Positions 20,496 to 61,881 of a DNA stretch of 64,000 nucleotides are shown here, in pieces. Origin of the DNA: Carettochelys insculpta. Its lineage: Eukaryota > Chordata > Testudines > Carettochelyidae. A program made the position numbers and the translations under genes. The notes beneath the pieces were generated by a model, which made no database searches, was not told where the DNA came from, and worked only from the letters and a program-made list of their open reading frames with translations. Numbering within the stretch: the stretch's first letter is position 1; the number at the start of each line of letters is the position of its first letter. The stretch covers positions 59,861,001 to 59,925,000 of the forward strand of contig NC_134140.1 of NCBI RefSeq assembly GCF_033958435.1, written 5' to 3'.

Positions 20496-22504
20496 TAAAA
20501 GAGTATACCTGAGGGTTCTCAGATACAACGGTATGAAAGAGCCTTTTCAGAGTTAACTTAGAAGCCAATACAACAGCCAGAATTGCTCAAGTATGGAAAA
20601 CATTGTGGCTTTAGACGGGATCCACCACGCTTACAGATACACTGGGCAATTCATTTTCACTTCAATTTAATAGAAGAAATAAAAATAAAGTTTGCCCTTC
20701 CACCAACATACACGGGCCCGTTACTGGCTGGAGGAGAATTCCCCTGATGCAGGACTACATGGTCTTTTTAAATGGCTTTATACTGTCTCTTTCTTTGCAA
20801 ACCTCCAGGAGCGGGCACACTCTTAGCACTTAGTGCTAAAGGGATTCTGAGCTGTATGGTAGCAGACAATCAGCCTGCCCAAGGCTACCATCAGTTAGAG
20901 GTTCCTTGGGGCTGCTTTCATTTATGTTGGAGGTCATTCCAGCTTCCACAGCTGACCATAATCCAAGTGGCACAAAGATAGTATATGTTCTAATGATCTA
21001 ATTCAAGAGTTGTGCCTTTTAAGCTGTATACCTGTGCAGAGAGAGACTCCAACCCATTATCTTCTTCGTTGGATCTCATGGGGGGGCCAGACTTCTAGCC
21101 TGGGCAAGAGACTATGTAAATGCATGGACATACTAATTTATTGTTAGCAGCAGCAACAAAAGCATGCACTAAGGAGTAGATCTGAATTATGTAGCGTGCA
21201 GCCAATTAGTTGCTGTACATTGCCTCACTTACGGAAGCTTCCATTTGGGTGGGCTGAATTTCTGTGTCGAATCTATGTAAAAAGTTACAATGCGCTTCTC
21301 TTCTCACTTACAGCGATGTAAATCAGGAATGACATTACCAAGGTCCACGGAGTTCCACTGCTGTAAAAGAGAGAAGAAACAGAGCGACATACTCTTTATC
21401 TAGGAGAAACTCCACTGCCTCTTCTCTAAATCCATTCTCTGATTCATAGCAACCCACGGCTAGATATTAACGCAGGTTTGTAGATGTAGCCCTCCTGCAA
21501 GGAGGAGCCAGCAGCAGCCAGGCCTGGCTCAGTATCTAGGACTTCCCCTCCATCCATCCTACACAGAACTGTCTCATGTTCCCACGCAGTAACCTGGGAA
21601 ATTCACACATCACCCCTGAGTGCCTCTGAGGGGCAATACTTCCCAGTTTTCAAACAGAGCCTGAGCGTAGAACACAGATTTTTAATAAAGGGGAGGGAAG
21701 TAATTTACAAAAACAACACAGAGTTCATAGATGGAAAAAACCAGTAAAAGTCTGACCCTCAGTAGGCTGCCCAGTGTTGTTTTCCTTTCAGGTTCTTAAA
21801 TCCAGCAATCTGAATATGCCCTTCACATGTCAGACCCTTCTGTGCACCCCACTCAGTCGCTTCCCTTGGTCAGTGCATAAAGAGCATCTCAGATGAAGCT
21901 TGGTTTGTTTCCTACCTTTGTTTTGGGGACTTATTTTCCACTTGACAACCTGTAGATTATATTAGGAGCTAAATCCTGATGGATTCAGTTCTGCCCAGCC
22001 CTTGTCAATCAGGGAGACTCGGTCAGAACTCAGGTACAGGTACTAAAAAAATTAAGGGGAGCTTTCTCTGAGTAAGAAGCAATGAAGTGGTTCCAGATTA
22101 AACAGAAAAGTAATAAAGAGCCCAAGCACAGGAACAGCTGATTCTGCACTTTCACTTGACTCATTTTTCCTGGGGCAAGGAATGAAGCAGGACACACCAA
22201 AGAAGAGGAGAGGTTACCTGTTACAATGGGTGTGCCTTTGTTCCTTTGGAGGCAAAACATTGGCACAATATTGCATTTTTGCCATGAGACTAATCCTGTT
22301 TAGATGGTTTAGAGTTTGAAGTTATTTAGCAGCTTTAATGCTTGAGGCACTTTAGAATTAGTTACACCACTAAGGAAATGTGGGATCCAGGGTAAATTCA
22401 GGAGTAGCCAGATGCAAGATTGGCCATAAGAAGGGCTTTCGCTGGGAGAGGGCATATCTTGAACATCAGTTACCCCTTACTGATAGTCCTAGAGCATGAT
22501 GTTC
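20496..22504. other. Intergenic sequence, nothing recognised
   Basis: No exon or transposon was recognised on either strand. Confidence 0.45.
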
Positions 22505-22680
22505 TCTATTCACTCAACATAAGACCAACTATACTGGGTCAGATCAAAGGTCCATCAAGCCCAGGATCTTGTCTCCTGACAGTGGCCAATGCCGGGTTCC
22601 CCGAAGGAAAGAACAGAACAGGTAATCACCAACTAAGCCATCCTACCTCCCCTTCCAAGCTCTTGGCAAACAGGTATTTG
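22505..22680 (-). mobile_element. CR1 LINE 3' end, antisense
   Basis: 'taagaccaactatactgggt' followed by 'agatcaaaggtccatcaagc' and 'tctcctgacagtggccaatg' matches the 3' terminus of the CR1 copy at 63150-63230. Only the last ~170 bp are present. Confidence 0.8.
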
Positions 22681-23164
22681 AAAAGTGAGATTATTATATT
22701 CTAACCAGGGTGCCTGCAATAACACACATAAGTCAGTGGCACGCACAACCTCGACTTGGAGGGTCCTTTATTTATGTATACAATTTCAAGAAAGACATGA
22801 AAGAAAGGGCATAGACATGAAAAGGGCTTAAAGCAGCAGGATGATGTAAACTGTACATTGTAATATTTTAAAATTATAATGCCAACAGATGAGGCTACAA
22901 CTGGATTTACTGGCCGGGTAATTGACCGTTTGGAGGCAGCAAAAAAAAAAAAAAAAAAAAGATGGTTGAGCAGAGGGAAATTCCATATATTTCTACCATA
23001 CAAATAATTTGCTAGGATTAAAAAAAAAAAAAAGTCCATGTTCATTCAGACCATATCCTGTCTGCTAAGAATGCTGACTAGCATGCCAGTGCATGCCTAC
23101 TCTAACGGTTGCGTTTGCAACTGTCCACCAGGAACTGGGCCGAGACCAGCAATTCATTTCTCAT
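22681..23164. other. Intergenic sequence with poly-A tracts
   Basis: A-runs at about 22941-22960 and 23019-23033. Otherwise unrecognised. Confidence 0.5.
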
Positions 23165-23365
23165 AGGGTATGTCTACATCTGGAGCTGTAGTTTGTGATT
23201 CCCAGTTCAAGCAGACACACTGGGCTAGCTCTCAATGAGTGCGCTAGGAACAGTAGTGTAGCTGTGGTAACACAGGCAGTGGCATCACAGACTAGCTGGC
23301 CTGAGTACCAGCCTGCCCAGATCTCCATGGCCCTGACTCCAAGTATAGAAGTAGCCATAGACCGA
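23165..23365. repeat. Short repeat with GTCTACA-type terminus
   Basis: Begins 'agggtatgtctacatctgga' and fades out near 'gtagccatagacc'. The left end resembles the TCTACAC-type elements of this window. The element is too diverged to delimit. Confidence 0.35.
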
Positions 23366-23489
23366 ATTTGGTTTTAAACTGTGCAGTTCTATTCCATTAG
23401 ATCCTATTGAGGGCTGAGAATGTGGGCAGGTACAAACCCACAGCTACAAGATCCCACTTAGAAGGGGGGATACACTAAAATCATGGTCC

Positions 23490-24445
23490 CCAAATAAACG
23501 TGGGGGACAACTAAAAAGAAAAACAGGGAAGGGTGTGGAGGTCATAGGGCTAAAACGAGGGCGTCAGCCTGGGACACCAAGCAGAAAGCCCTGGTATCAA
23601 GTGAGCCAGCGGACGCTCCCAGAACTGTGCCCGGATGCATGAACAGAGCAAGGAATTAAAGTAGGCCTCACAGTTGCAGTCCCGCCCCGCCCCCCGACCG
23701 CAGCCACCCTCCTCTCCCTCATCATAGCCAGGAGGAGGCTGAGGAGGAGGTCCTGTGACTTTGTGGGGCCATGGATGGGGTGTGAGGATCAGGAGGTTTA
23801 GGGAGACGTGCAGCCAGAACCTCAACAAGAGGTTCTGGAGGAGCCAGGGCAGTAGCCTGGTGCACTCAAGGTAGATGTGCACCAGGGCCTCCCTCATGCC
23901 ACAAAAAGAACAAGTGTCAGGGACAGAGGTGAACCACACCAAGAACATGCCCATGCCCACCATGCCCTGTAGGATCCTTCAGCTGATGTACCCATTGGGC
24001 CATGGGACCAAGGTAGAATATGGGCTCCCCACCCTCCGCTAGTGGTAAAAGTTCCTGCCACTTGGTGTCTGGGTGGGACACAAGAGTGGGGAAGTGGAGC
24101 GTGTGAAGCACAAGCCTGTGCAGGTGACATCTTGGTATGGTTAGGGGCAGACCGACTGCAGGGCATGCAGCCGGCTCATGTGATGAGGAGGTCATGGTCA
24201 GGAAGGCATGAGGGGCCTGGGGCCTACCGAGAGAGCTGGAGGGCCAGGGTGGAGGTGGAGGTGGGGTGCACTCTCTCCCAGGACTTGGCTGTGGTAGACT
24301 CGAGTAGTGGGCAATCAGGTGGCCGTCACCTCCTGAAGTGTGGAGGGTGGAAAACCCCACGTGCTGAGCAAGAGCTGAGGGCTCCACACAGTCTCCCCAG
24401 TCATAGTTCAGGAGGTCTCTGATCTTGGTGACTTCTTTCAAGACC
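23490..24445 (-). mobile_element. LINE C-terminal fragment (Tx1/L1-like), decayed
   Basis: Minus-strand frames hold the C-terminal part of a LINE polyprotein. 23550-23963 shows a CCHC knuckle (CSFCGMREALVHIYLEC: C-x2-C-x7-H-x4-C) followed by LLQNLLLRFWLH. 23917-24441 shows HRLVLHTLHFPTLVSHPDTK and DCVEPSALAQHVGF. The two frames overlap and are shifted relative to each other. The knuckle placed after the RT is typical of the Tx1/L1 group. Family assignment is from recognition. Confidence 0.55.
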
Positions 24446-24456
24446 AGCCTCTATTC

Positions 24457-25272
24457 CATTAGAACAGAGGCAGGCAAAATATGACCCACGGATTGGATCG
24501 AGCCTGCCACCAGCCCATGACCCAGAAGGAGTCTCAGGCAGGCTCCCTGGTGTGTGCACCTCACACACCCCTCAAAGCAGCTGGCTGCCCAGGCCCTGTG
24601 TCTCTGTGTGCTGAATACTTCTGGTTTTGGGCATGGAGGGCAGGGTTGCACACTGCCCCACCCCCAGCACAATACTGCAGCTCCCACTAACCAGAAACTG
24701 GCCACTGGAAGTTGCCTGGGCCATGCTTGCTGAGCAGGCAGTGCACAGAGGGTCTCCCCCACCCCGGCCATCATGGGTGCACAGTGTGCAGAGATGCACT
24801 TGGCCCTGCTGCTGACCACTTCGAAAAGCATATGGGAGCATGACAGGGAGGGAGCCTGCCTGAGGGACCTGCTGGGCTGCTGGCCAGGAGCTGCCTAAGG
24901 TAAGTGCCTCCCAGCCAAAGCCTGCACCCTGCGCCTTCCTGCATCCAAACTCTCTACATTCTTGCCCCAGCTCACAAACCAAACCTTCTGAACCCCCACT
25001 TCCATGCTGACACCCCCTCCCAGACCCTGCACCATCTCCCGTATCCCACTGCCCTATCCTAGGTCACAACCCCCTTCTCCAAACTCCCTTCCAGACCCCA
25101 CACTCCCTCCTGCACCCCAGTCTCCTACCCTGGGCTCCCTTCTGCACCCAACTGCCATCCCAGACCCCACACCCCCCTTCATTAATATCACAGAAGAGTG
25201 ATGCCCTGGGCCACTTTCCACATTTTTAGAGTGGCCTCCCATAAAAAATTATTGCCCACCCCTGCCTTAGGA
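24457..25272. mobile_element. hAT-type non-autonomous element, 800 bp
   Basis: The element 24465-25264 begins 'cagaggcaggcaaaatatga' and ends 'attattgcccacccctg', so the termini are inverted and of the CAGGGGTGGGCAA type. The flanks 'cattagaa' (24457-24464) and 'ccttagga' (25265-25272) agree at 6 of 8 bases. Overlapping frames of 126-136 codons inside are not supported as genes. Confidence 0.65.
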
Positions 25273-26002
25273 GCTAAAAAGGACCAGCTACTTCCAAGCA
25301 CTGTATTATTTTAAAATAATCAACAATTATATAATCATGTAAATGACTCACAAATTTTCCTAAAGTGTGGGCATGTTACAATTATCCTGCAAGAACCTTT
25401 GCAAACACCTTGAAGCAGATCACGTGCTAAAAGCCAAAACTGGCTGTTTTTTTTAAATGAAAGCACTGCCAGGAAATTAGGGAATTGTAAATGAAACAGA
25501 TGCATGAAATAACACATCTGGCCATTCATTTTTACAATCGCCAGGGAAGAAAGAGCAATTAAATCCTATTGTTTTTTATCGCCTTCCTTCCTCGTGTGGC
25601 CGGAAGCATTAGCTTGGGGCTCCTCTCATAAGTCAGCTCAGCCAAGCAGGGGCAAGTACCATATACCTGAAAGCACTCCCAAACCTGAGCTGGAACCACA
25701 GGGAAGAGCAGAGGCTTTCAAGAACCTTGTCTTTTCAGGCCGATTTTTTATAGTTTGTTTCCCTTACATACGCTCTCTCACTGCTGCCTGGTCCCAGCCA
25801 TTGCAGCAGCTGCTAAACCACAGCTGAGGGGCTCTGACTTCTTGTCATTCTCCAAGATGCAGCCTAACACGGCTCTCTTTCTCATATTGCCAGAGAGATG
25901 TTGAAAAACCCTTGAAAGATCATACATAACTCCCTCCCCCCCAAACAACATGCTACCCCTCACCCATTGCCATGCTTTTTAAATGGTGAGAAATACTGTA
26001 AT
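25273..26002. other. Intergenic sequence, nothing recognised
   Basis: AT-rich followed by mixed sequence. No gene or repeat was recognised. Confidence 0.45.
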
Positions 26003-27056
26003 GGCTAAGGTGGGAGTGGGCAATAATTTTTGATTACTGGTCAAGGGGCTGAACTTTTCTATGGAGAGGATGCAGGGTCTGGGGCAGAATTTGTGTGCAG
26101 AAAGGGGTATGGGTAGGGGACTGGCATGCAGGAAAGAGGTGGGTCAGAGAGTTTGAGTGACCTGGGGAAGGGATTGGGGTTCAGTGTCTGGGAGGGGGTG
26201 TGGGATTGTGACTGGGGGAGAAAAATAAGAGGGGGTGCAAGTCTGGGAGGGCGTTAGGGTCGGGGGTGGGGAAGTACCTAGAGCAATTGTATCTGCCTGT
26301 CCCAAATAAATGACAGGGAGGTATGCGGGGCGGGGTGGCTTCTCCAGGCTCCACCAAGCCCCAGGGAGCTGGGAAGGAGACGGCAGCCGCCGGTCCTCCC
26401 CGGAACGCTGGGGAAGGCACAGCCCACAGCGCTCCCTCAGAGCCTTAGGGAAGTGGCAGGGACGCAGCAGCCATCCACACTCCCCCCCACTTCCCCAAGG
26501 CTCATGGAAGTGACTCCCGCTGGCGGAAAAGGTCAGCAAGGGACAGTCCAAATATGGGACACTGAGTCCCTTTAAAAAAAACAAACAGGGACTCCATTTT
26601 GGCATCCAAAATACAGGACCGTCCCACCTACTATGGGATGGATGGTCACGCAAGTGGTACCCGAGGCAGGCGCTGGCTGGGAAGTGCTTATCTAAGCAGT
26701 TCCCAGCCAGCAGACTCTTGGGCAAGCTTCCAGGCTTGTTAGCAGCCTAGACCACAACATGTGGCTCTCTGTGCTGCAGGGGAGTCTTCACATGCTACTC
26801 CCACCCTTAGCAAAATCTCTCAGCTCCTATTGGCCAGAAACCAGTCAGTCAGTGGGAGCTAAGATTTTGTTAGGGATGAGGGAAGCATGCAAAGCCTCTC
26901 TCCACCGCCCCCACCTGCTCTGCAGCGCAGCATACTATGGACAGCAGTGAGCTGCTTTGAGCAACACTGCTCAATGAACAGGGGAAGGCAGGATTGAAAG
27001 CCTTGGTAGGCCAGATCAAGCCTGCGGGCCATTTCTTGCCCAACACTGGTCTAAGT
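26003..27056. mobile_element. hAT-type non-autonomous element, about 1 kb
   Basis: The element 26011-27048 begins 'tgggagtgggcaataatttt' and ends 'atttcttgcccaacactg'. The flanks 'ggctaagg' and 'gtctaagt' agree at 6 of 8 bases. The termini resemble those of the element at 24465-25264, so the two are probably related copies. A 193-codon minus frame (26144-26725) is proline-rich by-product. Confidence 0.55.
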
Positions 27057-28449
27057 GAATACTCAATTGCCCCGTTGCAGACGTAATTAATTGGCTTCAC
27101 ACAGCAACATTGATTGAAGTTGTTCCAGTATATTTTTTTAAATGTGCCAGATGATATCCAACTATTCACTAACATTAGGATTACAGTGTCTGCCAGAAAT
27201 TCTTTTATTTTCACATTCTTGGGTGACCATCTGCTCACGCAAAACAAAGCATCAAGTGTAAAAAAATAAAGGGTGGGATTCTTATTTACCAGTCTCCTTT
27301 GCATCAGTGTGGCAGTACAGAGGGATGTTAAAGTGGGTATATGTATAATTTAATGCCACTTTAATACCATTTTTGTTGTGCCAGAGCTCTAAAGAAGGAC
27401 CTTATTGTAAAAAAGAGAATAAGGCCACTCATTTTCTGTACACAGTCTTGCTGCATGGGATTTATAAAATTAATCATTTAGATTGAAATATACTTTCATT
27501 TTATAGAGTGAAAGTACAAGTAGATGGCATGAATGGTTCTCATGCATGACCACAAAGGATATGATTATTTTTTAAATAAAACAGGCTACTTTTTCAAGTA
27601 AAGTACCAAAAAAGACTACCAGGCTCTACAAGTTATTTAGCTGTCTTCACTTTCTGCAGTAACTGAGCTCCATCTTGGTTATCTTCAGCAGCAATCTGCT
27701 TATCTTCTTACTTTGCCTCAACTTGCCAGGATTATGCTGATGACCCTGGCTGTCATCACTCCCATTATTAAATCTACTGAGATGATGTAGATAGGTCTAC
27801 ACTATGTGGTGACAGCCCATTTACAAAATGCTTATGAAGGCTGGGGCCTGACAAGCCTATTCTGCACCTAACATTGCCTTGCAGGTATGGGCACACCCAA
27901 GGATAACTTGAAAGTCAAAGGGGCTACCTTTGACAGAGAAAACTGCCTTTAGCACTTTGACATGAAAATGAAGTTGTATCCAAAATTCAAACACACCCTG
28001 CAAACCAGTTGTACCAGATCTAAGTTCTCCCGGACTCCATTATCATTGCACTTTTGTAGCCTTACGCAGATTATTAGCCACAGACCAAACACTGTGCTGC
28101 TCCAGAAAGTTCAGCTTTTGTTCTTTGAACAAACATTAATGTATTGTTGTTTTGTAAATTTCAGGTATAGGAAGTCATTTTTATTAAGTGTATAAATGCC
28201 AGAACAAAGACAGTGCTTTACAACTAGTTTTTACTTCAGTGAACTTACTGTTTGGCGGCAGGGATGGGGTAAATAATGAGGACTGTCAGCCTTTGGTAGT
28301 ATTTACCTAGAGTCTGAGCCCTTTCTCAAAGCAGTCTATTGTACTGAAACACTGTGTACTTAGTACAACCTCTCAAACACGTTTCCAGAGTTTCCTGTGG
28401 GTCACCATGACAAATCTACAGCATCACATGAATACCATCTATACAAAGA
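27057..28449. other. Intergenic sequence, nothing recognised
   Basis: AT-rich sequence without recognised exons or repeats. Confidence 0.45.
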
Positions 28450-29420
28450 AATGATAACCATTAAATAGTTCTTCAATATTGTTGCCACATTAGCTATCTT
28501 CCAGTCATGAGGTATAGAAGCTGATTCAAAGGATTGGTTACAAGCCACATTTAATAGTTCTACAATTTCACATTTGAGTTCTTTCAGAGCTCTTGGGTGA
28601 ATGCTGTCTAGTCTGAGGGACTTGTTACTGTAAAGTTCAACAATTTATTCCCAAAGTTCCTCTAATGGCACCTCAATTAGCAAATACTTCCTCAGATTTG
28701 TCACATAAAAAGAACAGCTCAGGTCAGGTAATCTCCCTAGCTTCCTCAGCTGTGAAGAATTCTTTGCTTCAGTCATTTAGCTTCTCCACAATGACGTGAT
28801 TGTCTTTGAGTGCTCTTCTAGCATCTTAATTATCCAGTGGTCCCACTGGTTGTATAGTAGTCTTCTTGCTTCTGATATACTTAAAAATATTTTGCTATTA
28901 CTTTAGAGTTTTTGGCTAGCTGTTCTTCAAACTCCTTTTTGGCTTTTTTTATACTTTTACACTTAACTTGACAGAGATTATGCTCCTTTCTATCTTCCTC
29001 ACTGGGATTTAAGAAGTGGAAGTAAAACAATGCCTTTTTATCTCTCACTGCTTCTTTTACCTGGTTGTTAAGCTACAGCAGCACTTTTTTATTCTCTTAC
29101 TGTGCTTTGTAATTGGGGGTACACATTTAAGTTGGGCCTCCATTATGGGGTCTTTGAAAAGTTTCCATGCAGCTTGCAGGGATTTTACTTTTTGCACTGT
29201 ACCTTTTAATTTCTGTTAAGGGTAACTGCCTCATTATGCAGTTTTTTTTCTGAAATTAAAAGCCACATTGTTGGCTGCTGAGGTGTTTTTCCCACCACAG
29301 GGATTTTAAATTTTAACAGATTATGATCTCTCTTTGCAAGCAGTCCAATTAAATAGACATCCTATGCATTAAATATAAGAAAGCCTTTGAGCAATGGTTA
29401 TCACACACCTTCTAAGCTTA
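28450..29420 (-). mobile_element. CR1 LINE internal fragment, antisense
   Basis: 'acattagctatcttccagtc', 'gagttctttcagagctcttg', 'ctttttggcttttttatac' (approximate), 'aagtttccatgcagcttgca' and 'cccaccacagggattttaaa' follow the order of the antisense CR1 ORF2 region between endonuclease and RT as commonly seen in turtle genomes. The copy is full of small indels, and no frame survives. Confidence 0.7.
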
Positions 29421-29885
29421 GACTGGCTGAAGGGTCATTACCGAGATTACTTCTACCTTGTCTAAGCCAGTCCTATTCAACGGGAATTCAAAGGTCACCA
29501 CACTTGTGGTTGTCACCCTTCCATATTCACTACAGCCTGCTTCCCTGCTCTAAATGAATGCCTTACCCCTTCCCCAAAGCCAGGCACCCCTGAGCCCCAT
29601 TCTAAAATCAATGCTGGTAACTCACCAGAACTGTTGGAGCCACCGTGGCTGCTGCCACTGCGACTGGAGCCCCTGGTGCAACGTGCTTCTCCCACAAAGC
29701 AGTGGGGGGCGTGTGCGGAGCAGGTGGACAGCACTCCTCATGTGTAGCTCTAGGAGAAGCTGCATTTAAAAGCTCCAAGAGGTGTGTACGGCTCCAGAGC
29801 TGGAATTGCTACACTGTGGTGTCCTGTTCGCCACACGGGGGGAGTGGTGAACATATTGGACACTGTGTCACCCTTATAAAATTGT
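29421..29885. other. Unclassified, moderately GC-rich sequence
   Basis: Ends with 'acactgtgtcacccttataa'. Repeat-like composition but no family recognised. Short frames on both strands are not convincing. Confidence 0.35.
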
Positions 29886-29889
29886 AAGA

Positions 29890-31010
29890 AAATACAATTC
29901 TCTGGTACTTTTTTCCTAACACAGTAACACGTCCCGAGACGCCCAGCCCCTTGGCCTAGGGCGGGCGGCAGCAAAGAGGGGTTAGAGCACCAGCCCGTAC
30001 TCAGTTCGGGTGGTCAGCGGCTCACCGCTACAACACCATACAGGCCCCAGCCCTCAACCTAGGGCGGGGCCGCAGTTCACAAGAGTAGTATAGTTCTGGG
30101 CCCAGCCCTCAGTTTGGGGCAGGGCAGCAACCCAAGGTGTAACCACAGGCCCAGCCCTCAGTTTGGGGCGGGGCAGCAACCCAAGGGTGTAACCACAGGC
30201 CCAGCCCTCAGTTTGGGGCGGGGCAGCAACCCAAGGGGGTTTAAACGCAGGCCCAGCACAGGCTGGCCCTGTCAAGGAGGGGGGTAGGGGGTCGCAGGCC
30301 CTCCCACTCCACTGCGACCCGGCCCGGGGCCCTGGGGGTCACTCACACGCCACCCCGGCAGTGGGGATCCAGACCACAACACACTGCCAGTGGTTCGTGA
30401 GCGTCGTTCCCCAGGCCACTTCCTACCTGACCCTCTGCTGGCGGAAGGTCCCAGTCCATCTGGTCGAGGGGTCCCCCTAGGTCGGTCTCCTCCGGGTCAT
30501 CCACCTTCGGGGGCTCCGGCCAATCGTCCATAACAATGTCGTTAGGGTAGTCAGGCGGCGGCAATACAGGAGACGCAGGGCAGTCCTGGGTCTGAGTGCG
30601 GTAAGGATCCGCCGGGACTCTGGGGCAGCTCGCTCCCGGGGCCTCTTCCAAGGCGGGGGGTCTCCGCCGGCGGGAAGGTCCTGGTAGGTCTGGGAAGTCC
30701 GGGTAGTCCCCTTGGGGCATGTGGACCCGGGATTGCTTGGAGCCTCTGGGGGCCTGGTCCTCCAGCCTGGCTGGGCGGCCACAGGCCCTCTCCCTTTGGT
30801 TCCGAGGAGCTCGTGCAGGCACATCCTCCCTGCCTGGAGGCCCAGGCCCGAATGGGTCCTGGGTCCCGCCTTTGGCTCTTCTAGCCCTTGGCCCCGCCCT
30901 CTGAGGGGCAGGCCTCTGGTCTCCTGACTCCGGCCCCACCCACCAGGGCCTCTGCATAGCCTCCCCTGCCTCCGGGTCTGCAGGAGGCCATACTGACTCA
31001 CTACACACAG
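29890..31010. repeat. GC-rich element with ~50-bp tandem repeats and a long minus frame
   Basis: 29949-30262 contains four to six diverged copies of a unit of about 50 bp built on 'cccagccctcagtttggggc' (clear starts at 30101, 30150 and 30200). Next to it, 30343-31008 (minus) is open for 221 codons. Its product is rich in proline, arginine and aspartate (for example PDFPDLPGPSRRRRPP) with no recognised domain. The whole block is far richer in GC than its surroundings and looks like part of a retroelement or satellite-bearing repeat. Confidence 0.5.
30101..30262. repeat. Tandem repeat, ~50-bp unit
   Basis: Three well-matched units start at 30101, 30150 and 30200, and a degenerate fourth at about 30252. 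More diverged relatives lie upstream at about 29951 and 30045. Confidence 0.85.
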
Positions 31011-32484
31011 TGTATATTACAAGTTCACATTTCTGGTTAGTTTAGTCCTCACAATTCCTAGACACTTTAGACATTGTGGGAATTGAGAAAAGAAGGTGTT
31101 GACATACCTATGCACATACTTTGTAGCCTTCTGAATGGCTACAAGTCATCATAACTTACTGTTAGATTACATGGGAAAGACATCTCACTTCTCTACTTTA
31201 TAGCTGTATAAATACCTTCAGAAAAAGTAGCAGAGCATAGATGCCTCAGTGAAGTTTCTTTCAACCTGAACTGCAATTTGAACAAAACATTTTGCTGCAA
31301 ACCAAGATCAATCTAAGGGGGCAAAATACATTTAACTTCCATTTTAAAAAGTGTTGAAAGGTGCACTTGTGAGGCTGGATGCCAGCGACACGAACAGGCA
31401 TTTTTACTCTATTTGACTACAGGATAAAATATAACTGAAAGCATTTGGGCAAAAAGAAAGAAAGTGAGGAGTAGGTTTACAGCATCTTTTCCCTCATGCC
31501 AGTAACCAACAGCTTCCCTTCAGCTGCATTCCACAAAAATGCTGTATTTTTTTACCTCTGAAATTGGTGCTATACAACTTCCTTCAAGCTCCCATTGCCA
31601 CTTCGAAGTCAACTGTTTATACCTACACCCTGAAGTCCTTACAAGCAAAACTTTGACTGGTTTCACTCTATTTTTTGTCCAAGTAATGTAAGGGTTGGTC
31701 CCCAAAAACAGGGGTTCTGGAATTGTGGTTCACATACCCTACAGAGTATGAGAGGCATCTCAGGGTGCGTGGGTGGGTACGTGCATGAGAATATGGGTGA
31801 AACTGCAATGGTGAGTTTTATTCATTAATTGGTTTCTTTATAGCAATTTTGTAATAGGTTACGCAGATTAAGCTTCAAAACTTTGTGGGAATTTGTTGAA
31901 TAAAATATGGCAGTTAATTTATTTCAAGATGCAGCAATAAGAACACAAAATGCTTACAGCCCTTACCACCAGTCAGTGTACAGCAAGGATTCAGGTGCCT
32001 AGCAGCTGTTCAGTCTAACTGACATAGTACTTTTTTTATTATTATTATTATTATGTACATCATACTACAACTATACCCGTAAGTGACAGTGAAATATGGA
32101 CAGATGGCAAGCAACAAGGAATGTTACAAATACACAAAATACCAGTGATGAGAAGGGGAGAGCTATTTGGCCACCAGGTAGATCTGGAAGGGGGTATGTA
32201 ATAATCTGCAACTTGTAGGGCAGAGGTTCCCAAAGTCTGAAGGCAGCCATTAAACAGAAGCAACTCCAGAGCTTATCCACTAAGCCACAGCAAAGTTACC
32301 TATTACATACAAATTGATACAGTTAGGAAATGAACACCTCCAGCTTCATTTCACAAATATTCAGTTACAATAAGATATTTAATATAACATCACTTAGACA
32401 ATAAATATGATAATTTCCAGGCAATCAAAATTCAGTTGTTTAATTTATCTATTTAGAGTTAACCAATGGAAGATTTCACAACAC
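31011..32484. other. Intergenic / downstream flank of TRAPPC11
   Basis: AT-rich. A (TTA)n tract occurs at about 32034-32053. No gene was recognised. The most distal TRAPPC11 3' UTR could reach into this stretch. Confidence 0.45.
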
Positions 32485-33343
32485 AGTTTTATTTACATGA
32501 TTTACTGTGAATATTTTTAATGCCAGCTTGTAAAGCTACACAAGGTTGTACCGTTAAACTAACGGAGCAGAATACTGTCAAAATGCTTCTTTATTCAGGC
32601 AAGCAGTGTGTTTTTTAACTAGTCAAACCATTCCAGGTTAACGTACTATGGTACAACTGTAACTAATGAAGCTACTCACAAAAGGGAACATATTTTACTG
32701 ACAAGTCACTGCTGAGTGAAACATTTTGAAGCACAGTACTGAGACAGAGAGAGTGCACCTCTTAAATTAATGGCACTGCTAACAGCATGAGGAAACCGCT
32801 CAATGCCAACAGGTCCATCTGTAATAAGTCATTTATAGCTCTGGGAGTCCCGGTTGTTACATACTATTCTACCCTCTGACTACTAATGGCACAAAAATAA
32901 GCTATCAGATATGATCGCTTTCAGTGCTGTAAATCCTGATAACAAGCAGCAGAGACACTACACCTGAAGCCATCATGAATGAAGAAAGTGGCACTTCTCT
33001 TTTGGTCAAATGAACTGGGCTCTCTTCATTTTAATTCTCCAGACATTCCATAGATAAACATTTTTTTTAAGAAATATTATTTAACATTCATGAAAGTAAC
33101 TTCAGGAAAAAGAATGTTCATGGTAAGAAGAGCACCAGCTTATGTGGTATATTTATTCATTTGTGAAAGTTTATGAAAAACTAAATGTTTAAATATTAGT
33201 TCTGCTGACAGTTGTCATAATTGTAATTAAAAATAGAAGTTTATGAATTAAAGTTTGATTAAGGGTATGATTCAAAAAGCAAAAAAGTTATACATTCTGT
33301 GCAAAATCCCTTTTCTTTCTAGTGCGTAAGTCCACGTCTGCAG
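32485..33343 (-). other. TRAPPC11: TRAPPC11 3' UTR (extent inferred)
   Basis: This is the sequence after the stop codon at 33344-33346, read on the minus strand. Minus-strand AATAAA hexamers appear at 33152-33157, 32590-32595 and 32488-32493. The last would give a 3' UTR of roughly 0.85 kb, which is plausible for the gene. The true cleavage site is not determinable from sequence alone. Confidence 0.4.

Positions 33344-61881
<28,538 letters not shown>

Noticed and set aside
24042..24982. Frames of 126-136 codons on both strands
   Set aside because: They lie across the LINE relic and the hAT-type element. Composition-driven and without recognisable protein features.
26144..26725. 193-codon minus frame
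   Set aside because: Inside a hAT-type element, proline/serine-rich and without domain.
30343..31008. 221-codon minus frame as a host gene
   Set aside because: No domain, biased composition, adjacent tandem repeats and no splice or transcript support. Kept only as a feature of the repeat block.
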